From NCBI GenBank assembly GCA_001687465.1, contig LVLI01001032.1, positions 1 through 15,730 of the forward strand: a stretch of 15,730 bases of DNA, in the 5' to 3' direction. The stretch comes from Halocafeteria seosinensis (taxonomy: Eukaryota; Sar; Bigyra; Bicosoecida). The position numbers and the translations under genes were made by a program. The notes beneath the pieces are model-generated. The model made no database searches. It saw nothing but the letters and a program-made list of their open reading frames with translations, and was not told the DNA's origin. Below, piece after piece: positions 1-7,609 of the stretch (the first letter of the stretch is position 1; every line of letters starts with the position of its first letter).

Positions 1-28
1 CAGTCACTTTGATCCTCTTTGGTATATT
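1..28. repeat. Terminal direct repeat, left copy
   Basis: Identical over all 28 bases to 15703-15730. It lies in the second half of a long-class module exon (YTKEDQSDC). It probably marks an assembly overlap or a very recent duplication. Confidence 0.95.
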
Positions 29-2649
29 TTCCGGCTGGGCATTTCTCGCAGTCGCTCTGGGAATCAGAACTACTCGGACTTGTCTCCCCATCTGCTAAGA
101 GAGTTGGATCGATCATACGCCCCTGATACCTACAGATTCTTCTTGCTTTCTGGATCCAAAAACATACCGGGACACCTGTCACAGTTCTTATGATCAGCTT
201 CATATTTGCCCGCCTGACAAGGCAAGCAACTATCACTCTTTCCGGAACTTGTTTCTCCATCTGCAGCCAACAGCGCGTAAATCATGTGATTCCGAGCGAA
301 TTAATTGAGGTAATTACCATAAAAAGTACGTACTGGGACAAGTTTTACAGTCCTTATGACTTTTCTCGAATGTGCCGGCGGGACATGAGGAGCAGCTAGC
401 GTAGCCATCGGCGCTTGTAGTACCCTCTGTACCATACAGACCAGAGACGCAACAGACTACCACACGGAACACCATAAGGAAAGGTATGCTAACGATGCAT
501 ACTCGGACAAGCTTTACACCCGCTTTGATCGTCTTTGGTATATCTACCGGAGGGACAGCTCGTGCAATCGGCTTCCGCGCTCGCGCCAGCATGGTTTGTT
601 TCACCAGCTGTAAAACGGATGAAAGAAAAGTGATCCGATGCTTTGCTCACGAAAGGGCTATATAGCCTTATCGATAGCGCTACGCACTGGGGCAGCTTTT
701 GCATTCAGCGTGGTCGCTCTCGTACTGTCCAGCCGGACAAACAAAACAACCCGACGATCCATCCGAGCTTGTTTTTCCATCTGAGAAGAGCAGGCATTGT
801 ATCGAAAACGCCAGTGAGCTCGATTGTAGTATATACAGCCACATATAAATGCGTACCCGCACAAGTCTTGCAGCCGCCCTGATCATCTGCAGTGTACTGG
901 CCAGCGGGGCACATTTCGCAATCTTGGGAACCCTGTGGGCTTGTTTCGCCGACTGGGACATAAATTCAGAAACCAACTTTCCACCATACACGTTCTGCTG
1001 TCGTATCCCTATGCTTGCGTTTACGTACGCGCACAGTCTTCGCATGTCGTACGATCGCTCTCATACTGCGGCAGTATTACTGCCCAGGTGGGCAATCGTG
1101 GCATTCTCCATCACCCTTCTTACTGGTTTTCCCCGCTGCGCGTAAGTTGGAAAATGAAAACATGTGTTATTCCTCCACACACGCAAACCGTTGGCATGTA
1201 CGTTGCAATTCGCTAAATACTTACCAGAGCATTCTTTGCATTCTCTATGATCTCTCTCATATTCACCAGCTGGACAAGACGAGCAACTAGAAGCCCCATG
1301 ATTACCTGTTGCCCCATCTGCCAGAGAAAAAGAATTCAACACATATCTTTCTTCTATTCGTTTAATTTACAAATTAGGCGCTCCCCTCACCAGGGCATGG
1401 TTTGCAGTTACTTTGGTCCAAGTTGGTCTTGTTTCCGGCAGGACACTCCTGACAGTCACCTGAAGAGGTAGCGCCACTTGAGCTCGTCTCACCCGCTGCA
1501 ACATCCACGAGTTGACAACAAACAATTCATTAACGAGCGTTTTCCGCGAACCACAGGAACCAGATGCTTGCAAACAACTCACAAGGGCAGTCATTACACT
1601 TTGTACGACTAGAATCGTCGTATGTTCCAGCCGGACAAACTTCGCAACTGCTTTGATCTCCATTCGTTTTCCTTCCGGCAGAACACTGGTCGCAGTCATG
1701 TGACGAGGATGAACGACTAGGGCTCGTTTCACCAGCTGCGCGACTCATCATTAAGTTTGTTGTCACGGATACACTACTGACACTTATCCGGTAATTACGT
1801 ACATGGACAGGAATTGCAATTACTTTGATCCCCGTTTGTGTACTTTCCAGCTGGACAGTTTTTACAGTCGCCAGACCAAGTCGATCCACTGGAGCTTGTC
1901 TCCCCAGCTGTAGATTGCGAACCAGAATTACCTCATCCATCGTCAACAGAGAGATGTCTATGCATTTGGACCGTACATGGACAGGAATTGCAATTACTTT
2001 GATCCCCGTTTGTGTACTTTCCAGCTGGACAGTTTTTACAGTCGCCAGACCAAGTCGATCCACTGGAGCTTGTCTTTCCAGCTGTAGATTGCAAACCAGA
2101 ATTTCCTCATCCATCGCCAACACAGAGATGTTTGTACATTTCGAACGTACATGGGCAGGAATCGCAATCACTTTGATCCCAGTTTGCGTACTTCCCAGCT
2201 GGACAGTCTTCGCAGTCACCAGACCAAGTCGATCCAGTGGAGCTCGTCTTACCAGCTGTAGATTGCGAACCAGAACTACCTCATCCATCGTCAACACGGA
2301 GATGTCGATGCATCTGGAACGTACATGGACAGGAATTGCAATCACTTTGATCCGAGTTTGTGTACTTTCCAGCTGGACAGCTCTCACAGTCCTTGCACCC
2401 ACCACAACTGGTTTCTCCACTCTGCAAGCACCGAAAATAGTAATAAAATTGCCTGCAGCATACCATACTACGGTCGTGAATTGGGAAGACATATCGTTTA
2501 CGTACGGGACAGGATTCGCAGCCAGACCACTTGCATTCTTCTCCAGCGGGGCAATCACCACTGAGCTTGCAACCAAATGCTGTTGCATAGCGCGGACACA
2601 GCATCCACAACGTCAACAGACAAAAGTGCAGAGCGCACACTAAATTCAT
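1..2649 (-). CDS. Gene A: 5' part of a multi-exon GCC2/GCC3-repeat surface protein
   Basis: Fifteen exons are seen, 5' to 3' (minus strand): 2506-2649, 2325-2421, 2151-2255, 1977-2081, 1803-1907, 1583-1735, 1391-1495, 1225-1317, 1029-1135 (broken), 857-952, 688-780, 503-607, 334-426, 168-260 and 1-91 (runs off the window). Exon 1 encodes a signal peptide starting MNLVCALHFC, with likely cleavage near ATAFG-C, then a short Cys-rich segment ending CESCP. I chose the ATG at 2649 because it has G at -3 and directly precedes the hydrophobic run; an in-frame ATG at 2676 would add nine mostly basic or polar residues. Each later exon encodes one module: GETS motif, C-x2-C-P-A-G, aromatic residue, then C-x2-C-P. 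Intron 1 is phase 0, all others phase 1. Family: GCC2/GCC3 repeats, known in secreted and surface proteins of protists. A role in adhesion or recognition is inference. The stop codon in exon 1029-1135 means that either that exon is skipped or this copy is damaged. Confidence 0.85.
1029..1135 (-). pseudogene. Broken module exon in gene A (14-bp insertion, stop codon)
   Basis: The exon has a normal acceptor and a GTACGT donor but is 107 bp long, while its class is 93 bp. After the segment ECHDCPPGQ the frame meets TAA at 1077-1079. Removing 14 bp restores a standard continuation (YESD...C-x2-C-A) and the correct phase. TACTG occurs at 1064-1068 and again at 1078-1082, so the extra 14 bp are delimited by a 5-bp direct repeat. 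Because the exon is phase 1 at both ends, skipping it would leave the reading frame intact. It may be a skipped exon in a working gene or a lesion in a dying one. Confidence 0.8.
1063..1077. repeat. 15-bp perfect palindrome created by the insertion
   Basis: ATACTGC (1063-1069), a single G, then GCAGTAT (1071-1077) form a perfect 7-bp inverted repeat around one base. It coincides with the 14 extra bases in the broken exon, suggesting a template-switch (snap-back) origin rather than random insertion. Confidence 0.75.
1583..1735 (-). other. Gene A exon of 153 bp with one and a half modules
   Basis: This exon encodes a GETS-type start with C-x2-C-S-A-G and DQSSC, then directly a second CPAG half-module ending CNDCP, with no intron between. 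It is 48 bp longer than the 105-bp class but keeps phase 1 at both ends. It looks like partial fusion of two modules or loss of an intron together with half a module. The donor is GTGAGT and the acceptor GCAG. Confidence 0.75.
1803..2393 (-). repeat. 174-bp tandem exon+intron duplication (about 3.4 copies)
   Basis: Exon low ends fall at 1803, 1977, 2151 and 2325, exactly 174 bp apart. Each full unit is a 105-bp exon plus a 69-bp intron. The units at 1803 and 1977 differ at about two exon positions but at roughly nine intron positions. The unit at 2151 is more diverged, and only about the first 70 bp are shared by the exon at 2325. The encoded modules are near copies (GSTWSGDC, then CPAGKY, then DQS-N/D-C). 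This is the youngest duplication visible in the window and shows that the family grows by copying whole exon+intron units. Confidence 0.92.
2422..2505 (-). other. Intron 1 of gene A (phase 0, 84 bp, no stop codon)
   Basis: The donor GTACGT at 2505 follows the CESCP segment of the signal exon, and a TTGCAG acceptor precedes SGETS of the next exon. The intron is a multiple of three and has no in-frame stop, so a retained form would insert 28 residues between the signal exon and the first module. It is the only phase-0 intron seen in gene A. It is scored as an intron because its size and splice sites match its neighbours and the inserted residues do not resemble the modules. Confidence 0.65.
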
Positions 2650-3096
2650 CACTCTTCCTCCCTGTTTTCCCTTCATACGGGAGTACCGTCTGGTTTCGAC
2701 CGTATTTAGAGGAGATCCCTGAAATAGCGACAAAAACCTTGGCGTCGCATTCGTAGAACGGAAGTGTTTCTACTGCTGTCTATTTCCTTGTTTTATGATC
2801 GATTCAGGTTCTACTACACTGCAAATACCACGCGAAGGACAACGAGACTAGTTTCCGTATTGTCTAAATACCAGAAATACGAAACAACACAAACAAAACA
2901 AGCAAACGAGAAACTTGATTGTCCCCAGGGGCGTCGCACCAAGTCGCACGCATATGCATATCCAACGTGGAAGCGTTCGAACATGTCAGCAAGCTGCCCC
3001 TTGCTATGTTTCCTTCATGGGACCGTTTCATCTACTTGCATCAACCCATAGTAGAAGAGTGCTATCCCATATCTATACGGAACCGGTGCCACGAAC
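2650..3096. other. Upstream region of gene A, no gene seen
   Basis: About 450 bp between the chosen start of gene A and the orphan exon candidate, presumably holding the promoter and 5' leader of gene A. I see no clear TATA box, initiator or known element. A CTATTTCAG acceptor-like string lies on the minus strand near 2716-2724, so the 5' leader may be spliced or the true first exon may lie further upstream. Confidence 0.4.
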
Positions 3097-3232
3097 CGGA
3101 ACATGCACTGCAATTACCCAGGACATAAGAGGAATATTGTAATTGTCCGGGGCTACAAGGCGTACACGACCAGCTATTCATAGTACCATGACAAGGTCGA
3201 CGATTCCCGTCATAATTGTTATAGCGGCCAGG
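3097..3232 (-). CDS. Orphan Cys-rich exon candidate
   Basis: On the minus strand a strong pyrimidine-rich tract ending CTGCAG (3233-3235) precedes 45 codons with five cysteines, including WSCTPCSPG and GNCSACSG, followed by a GT at 3096-3095 (GTTCGT, a weak donor). The C-x2-C-x-P-G pattern and the terminal CSG resemble the modules of genes A and B, but there is no GETS start. It would be phase 0 in and phase 1 out. No partner exons were found nearby. An ATG at 3276 opens a short hydrophobic peptide in another frame over the same pyrimidine tract, so this could also be a frameshifted first exon of a lost gene. Confidence 0.35.
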
Positions 3233-4273
3233 CTGCAGGAAAAGGAACAAAGCAAGAGAAAAGCACCCCTATGCATGCCATGTGGTAGTGCGTGTGAGCC
3301 CACCGCTGCTTTACCGTTGTTAAGCGTACAAACGTACCACGCAAGGCGTTACCAATTTGTCAGATACGCAGTCCACTGCTTCCTCTGAATTTGAGCGTCG
3401 GCTATGCGCACCAGCAGCATGCACCATGAAAACGAACGTCGCTGCTATGTCGCCTCCCCACTGACTCCCCTCGGCTCAACCATCGCGTGTACTGTAACTA
3501 AACCCTCCACGCATACACTTGGTAAGGAGTGCAGGACCGGCGTAGTGCTGAGCGTACCCATTGTGCCCCGTATATATGTAATTTTAGAGAAAACCGCATC
3601 AAGTTGAAAGATACAGGTAGTCGTAGCAGCATTTTACTTTTATTGGATAGCAAGCTACCCGCTTGCTTCTTTTGGCAAACTCTTTGACAGTATATGCGTC
3701 ATGGTGAACAGTGGAGAATCCAGAAAATGGACTCTTCTTGGGCCAGCCGAGAAATGGTTTATTTCCCGCATCGTGGGAGGTCGCCTAACAATCATGAAGG
3801 CCATTCTAGGTGGTATTGAAACTCTCAAATGTGGCCAAGAGACGTAAACGGGGCAACGGAATCTGTCCAAGCTGTGCGCATCTGGTTTAAGTAGACCTAT
3901 ATCAGTAGTGCAATTTGACGAGGTAAGAAGTCAACATTTTACTGGGAAGATGATCAAAAATTCTTTGCTTCTCTATTGAACTCATGCACTTGAAACTGTT
4001 CCTGTCCGCTGTTACTCCCTGAAGAATTCGAGCACAAACATTAGACCGACTTCGACCATTCAACAGGGCAGGTGCTCGGAAAAAGCATGATACTGTGGTG
4101 GTGGAAGACAGTAAGGGGCTGGTTATTCAAGCATACTACCTTCGTAGCGTACTATATGTCCCTCAACCTGAGAGGTCGTAAATAGTACATTTTGTGCCAA
4201 GTATGGTGCGCTTATAGATTTTTACAGCTATACGTGCGTCCTCAATTAAAACTGTGCCGAACCGATTTCAGAC
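3233..4273. other. Intergenic stretch, nothing recognised
   Basis: About 1 kb without a convincing coding exon. Short open frames on both strands (at most 81 residues) lack module cysteines, signal sequences or plausible splice partners. No tRNA, tandem repeat or transposon end was recognised by eye. Confidence 0.45.
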
Positions 4274-5733
4274 TCAGTGGTGCTTTGTTCCCCTTCGTGC
4301 GTAATTTTGCTTGTCATGTGGCTGGTAGCTAGTTCGCGAGCGAAGAGGAAGCCTCTCACGCGTGTTCCACCGATTCGAGTCATGATGATACCGGTTCCTA
4401 CGATGTTGCTTGGACTCCATGGGCACCGTTTCTTGTTTCGCTACGACGACTTCCAACTCCAAGTCGGAAGGCACCACAAGTTGGTGCGATGCAGAGCGCT
4501 TTAAGTATTTGCGGAATGCAACTATCCCCAAGACAAGAGCGAGCAAAGCCACAGCAAATGCACTTGGCAGCAACACAGCAACCATCCTCGACGAACCTTT
4601 CCCCCCTTCCTGCGCAGAGCCATCAGAGGACCCAGGTCTGTCTTCCTTACTTCCTCTAGCAGCGAAAGAGAGACGGGGAGTTTCGGTGACTGGAACGGAA
4701 TTAGTGGCAGTCGCAGACACTCCTAGTGGTAGTGAGTGGTAAGAACGACTCAAAGAAGAAGAGGCTTCATATGTCTGAGGGGAATGAGACATGATGTCTT
4801 TCATCCTCGCCGAACCACTCCTCGCGCTCTCGCTAATTGAAGATGGAGATACACGGGGAGACTCCTCTCCTTGCGGAAATTTGCGTCAGCGAGTTACGGT
4901 GGCGGGACCAGAACTCGTAGCAGTCGCAGACAGTGGTAGTGGTAGTGAGGGGTGAAAAAGACTCAAAGTGGAAGAGGCTTTAGATGTCTCCGGGGAATTA
5001 GAAACGGGGTCTTTTAAGCTCATCGAACCGCTCGTTGAGCTGTCGCTCACCGAAGATGAAGCTTCATATGTCTGAGGGGAATGAGAAATGGTGTCTTTCA
5101 TCCTCGTCGAACCACTTCCGCTAATGGAAGAAGGAGATACACGGGGAGACTCCTCTCCTTGCGGAAATTTGCGTCGGCGAGCTACGGTGGCGGGACCAGA
5201 ACTCGTGGCAGTCGCAGAGAGTGGTAGTGGTAGTGAGGGGTGAAAAAGACTCAAAGTGGAAGAGGCTTCAGATGTCTCCGGGGAATGAGAAACGGGGTCT
5301 TTCATGGCTGCTACCGTACCTCCGTGGGAATTTTCTGCACTGTTTGCAGTAAACTCATCAATTCCTGCTAAACAATGCAGGCATTCAGGCCATCCCGTAT
5401 CATCCGAAGAACTGGTTTCTCCTTCTGGATAGCAGTGTACGCATCATTACCAACGAAACGAACGTTGACGGTTTTTCCAATCAGTATGATTGCCCTCGAG
5501 AAGATCGCACAGACTGAGGACCTCTCCAAAACTGGTTTCTCGTGTTTCACCGGCTGCATAAACCCCACAGTTCAATCCAAACAAGCCAGTATAGCAGGAA
5601 ACTCTATCAAATCAATAATACCGACAAACACATGTATCACATCCTTTCTGTTCCTCTATAGCACGCCTTCCGTTGGGATATTTCCAGGAGGTTCTAACAG
5701 CGTGGTCTCTAGGGAGCGAAACCGTGTCGCCAA
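4274..5733 (-). pseudogene. Remnant C: decayed 3' end of a modular membrane protein gene
   Basis: The terminal exon 4274-5424 follows a TATCCAG acceptor and begins with a phase-1 GETSSS start, as in genes A and B, with a fading module (WPECLHCLAG). It continues into a Ser/Thr/Pro-rich stalk, one transmembrane helix (VAVLLPSAFAVALLALVLG, codons about 4511-4585), then RKYLKR and a basic tail of about 80 residues ending at TGA next to 4274. An in-frame TGA at 4886-4888 cuts the stalk before the membrane span. Upstream, 5470-5553 keeps a GCAG acceptor and GET start but only one module cysteine and no good donor. Segment 5626-5733 keeps GCDTC of a long-type module but has lost its first cysteines and clean splice sites. 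No signal exon is present. I read it as a truncated, decaying paralogue. Its tail is unlike that of gene B, so it is not a recent copy of it. Confidence 0.75.
4750..5305 (-). repeat. 288-bp (96-codon) tandem repeat in the stalk of remnant C
   Basis: The segment starting KDPVSHSPETS at 5305 recurs as KDPVSNSPETS at 5017, exactly 288 bp later, with almost identical Leu/Pro-rich and PQGEESPRVSPSS stretches. Within each unit a shorter, related segment (SHSPQTYEASSS) forms a half-repeat. The second copy carries the TGA at 4886-4888 where the first has CGA at 5174-5176. The second copy also has a three-codon insertion before its half-repeat and then diverges. Confidence 0.88.
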
Positions 5734-6269
5734 CCCTTGATTTACTGATTTAAAGTCAAACTAGATAGAAGCGCTAGCTTCGTGTTTCGCTGGTGGGGAA
5801 ACTGGCTGACACGTCAAAGATGAGTATAATTTTCAGGCACAATGAAAGCGTTGAAACTCGATTGCAAGACAATCGAACTTGTAGCTACGCAAATGTAGCG
5901 CAGATGTCACACAGAGGACGCTTTGGCTTTGGGATGAAAATCCCCAAAATATCACACGAAGTTCGGCCGAAAACAATATAACAAGCTGGCGAAAAAGTAT
6001 TCTTCCCCCGACACGTAAGGGAAAGGAGAGAATTATATCAGGAGGCCGCAGTACAAGAGTGAACGGACTGTGCCTTGGAACTGTAACGTTCGATATTTTT
6101 TCAACGTATGTGCCTCACTTCGTATTTTAGGGACTCAGTTGCATAAACGCTGAGCATCAGTCAATCGCAGCAGTGTCCGCAAAGTTATTAACGGGTAGGC
6201 AAACCTATCTTCTTAAGACTCTAAAAGCGAAGCCATGCGCGTCTATCTGACGTGCATTACCAGTGCACG
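5734..6269. other. Intergenic stretch between gene B and remnant C
   Basis: About 540 bp downstream of the gene B stop. No convincing exon is present. A weak GAAACACGAAGC string on the minus strand near 5778-5789 resembles an eroded GETS start and may be another decayed module, but it has no cysteine pattern. No AATAAA signal was noticed. Confidence 0.4.
6251..6269 (-). other. Small inverted repeat just after the gene B stop codon
   Basis: CGTGCA and TGCACG flank a 7-base loop, immediately downstream of the TAG stop of gene B. In the transcript this would be a 6-bp stem at the start of the 3' untranslated region. It may be chance. Confidence 0.25.
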
Positions 6270-7609
6270 CTACTTCCGGTTTCGAAGCTTCCGGCGATTA
6301 CGATGAAGCGGATTTGTCTGGTTGGAGGACTTGGCAACATATGCGGTAGAGGTCGTAGAAGGTAGCGCCGGGGCAAATTCCTTTCGGATACTTTTTCGCT
6401 GGGCAGTCTGCAGCCGTCGCCGGTTCATGTCGCTATGATCTTTGGCTTCATGAGCTAAGGCCTTTCGGTTCACCCCTCTCATGGCAAAGTATAAGGGGTT
6501 ACGATGCGTATTGGGGTGGTCTTCGTTCGCTTCTCTGTTATCCTTCTGTCCACTTTGGGCACTACGATGCTCAACATGGGGTTCTTCGGGCACCGTTTTG
6601 GTATCTTCCTGCCCAAGTTGGGTACGGAATAGGGGGCTATGCTGCATAGTGTACGAATCTTCCGGGACAGTTTTGGAATCCTCAAGACTACTTTGAGCAA
6701 AAAACAAGGGGCTTGGGTGCATTTTGTAGCTGGTTTTCGGAACTGTTTTGGTTTCCTCGTGTCTACTTCCCGTTTCTTGGGGATTTCTCTGACCACTGTG
6801 GCTTTCGCCTTCACTGCAATTCTCTGCTTCTACTTCCACTAGAGGAGGGGCCTCTGCCAGCAGCTTGGCTTTCCAGACCCTCGTTTTCAGACGTATGCGT
6901 GAAGCCATTCCCATCTCGGAGGTGTCGACATTTTCTGCTTGAGCAACCTTTACGCCTGAACTTCGGTGGGTCGATTTCGAGCCTGACTCTAGCTTTGGCG
7001 CACTGGCTGATACAGCCCGCACCTTTCCCGACTTATACTGAGATTTCGTGTCAACAAACACAACCCGTGATTCCAGCGCAGCCTTCGCCGGTTTGGACAT
7101 GGGGTTGGCCACAGTGTGAATATCTGGTACGGTCCGGGACGCATTCGCTGCTACTACCTTTTGCTCTTTGACATCTTCAAATACGTTCGTATTCTGACTC
7201 TGATTTGGTCGCCACGACACAGCTAAGGGATTTACACCGCCGACGTTATCATCCCCTTTCTGAGTTAACTGCTCAGGAGCTTTTGGCGTATACTTAGAAG
7301 ACACATGCTGGAAGTTCGATTTACTCCCAGTGTTGTCTCCCAACGCTTGTGATGGTGTGGAGTCGTACATGAAGGAGGACCGGGGAATGTTCAGCTGACG
7401 CGAATAGAGATCTTTTGGATCGTCGTAGGATTGCATAATGGCCTTGTTACGTCGTCGTCTGTAAGCAAGGAAACAAAATCCCACAAACGCGATAAGGGCA
7501 AAAGATACAACCGGTGCTGTAAATGATACAACAGTTTCTGGTGTCATTGTATTAGACATTGACGAAAATGTTTCGCATGACTCGGATCCCCCTTCACTGG
7601 TCAGTCCTT
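6270..7609 (-). other. Terminal exon of gene B: transmembrane helix and cytoplasmic tail
   Basis: It follows the acceptor TTGCAG and starts with a vestigial module start (GLTSEGGSESC) that has only one cysteine before a short linker. Residues about 26-49 of the exon (7461-7532) form one hydrophobic helix, followed by the stop-transfer string YRRRRNK. The remaining 396 residues are charged, rich in Ser, Lys and Gln, with no catalytic domain that I recognise. Several N-P-L/M and S-P-L-F motifs recur in the tail and could be docking or trafficking sites (inference). Translation ends at TAG, 6270-6272. Confidence 0.88.

Noticed and set aside
190-399. Plus-strand open frames across the module exons
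   Set aside because: Antisense shadows of exons whose minus-strand frames carry the conserved GETS and CPAG motifs.
1063-1082. An ultra-short intron (about 15 nt, GT...AG) explaining the extra bases in exon 1029-1135
   Set aside because: A 15-nt GT-AG removal does not restore the module frame; only a 14-nt removal does, and that lacks an AG end. Introns here are otherwise at least 58 bp.
1803-2421. CRISPR-like or satellite array
   Set aside because: The 174-bp units are coding exon plus intron with conserved splice sites, far longer than CRISPR repeats, and the setting is eukaryotic.
1530-2588. A 352-codon open frame on the minus strand
   Set aside because: It runs through several exons and introns of the 174-bp repeats in mixed frames. 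Its length comes from the period being a multiple of three; only part of it matches the module frame.
1825-2643. A 272-codon open frame on the plus strand with internal repeats
   Set aside because: Antisense shadow of the 174-bp exon+intron array; no start context, splice sites or domain pattern of its own.
3233-3276. A signal peptide starting at the ATG at 3276
   Set aside because: The hydrophobic residues come from a T-rich tract that serves equally well as the pyrimidine tract of the acceptor at 3233-3235, and it is out of frame with the Cys-rich segment. It was kept only as an alternative.
3655-3870. A 71-codon minus-strand open frame
   Set aside because: No ATG context, signal sequence, cysteine pattern or splice partner; its length is within chance.
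4886-4888. TGA reassigned as a sense codon
   Set aside because: One TGA with a CGA counterpart in the sister repeat is better explained by mutation; no exon of genes A or B contains an in-frame TGA.
6481-7171. Plus-strand open frames, one hydrophobic
   Set aside because: Antisense to the long gene B terminal exon, which has a clear membrane span, tail repeats and a matching acceptor.
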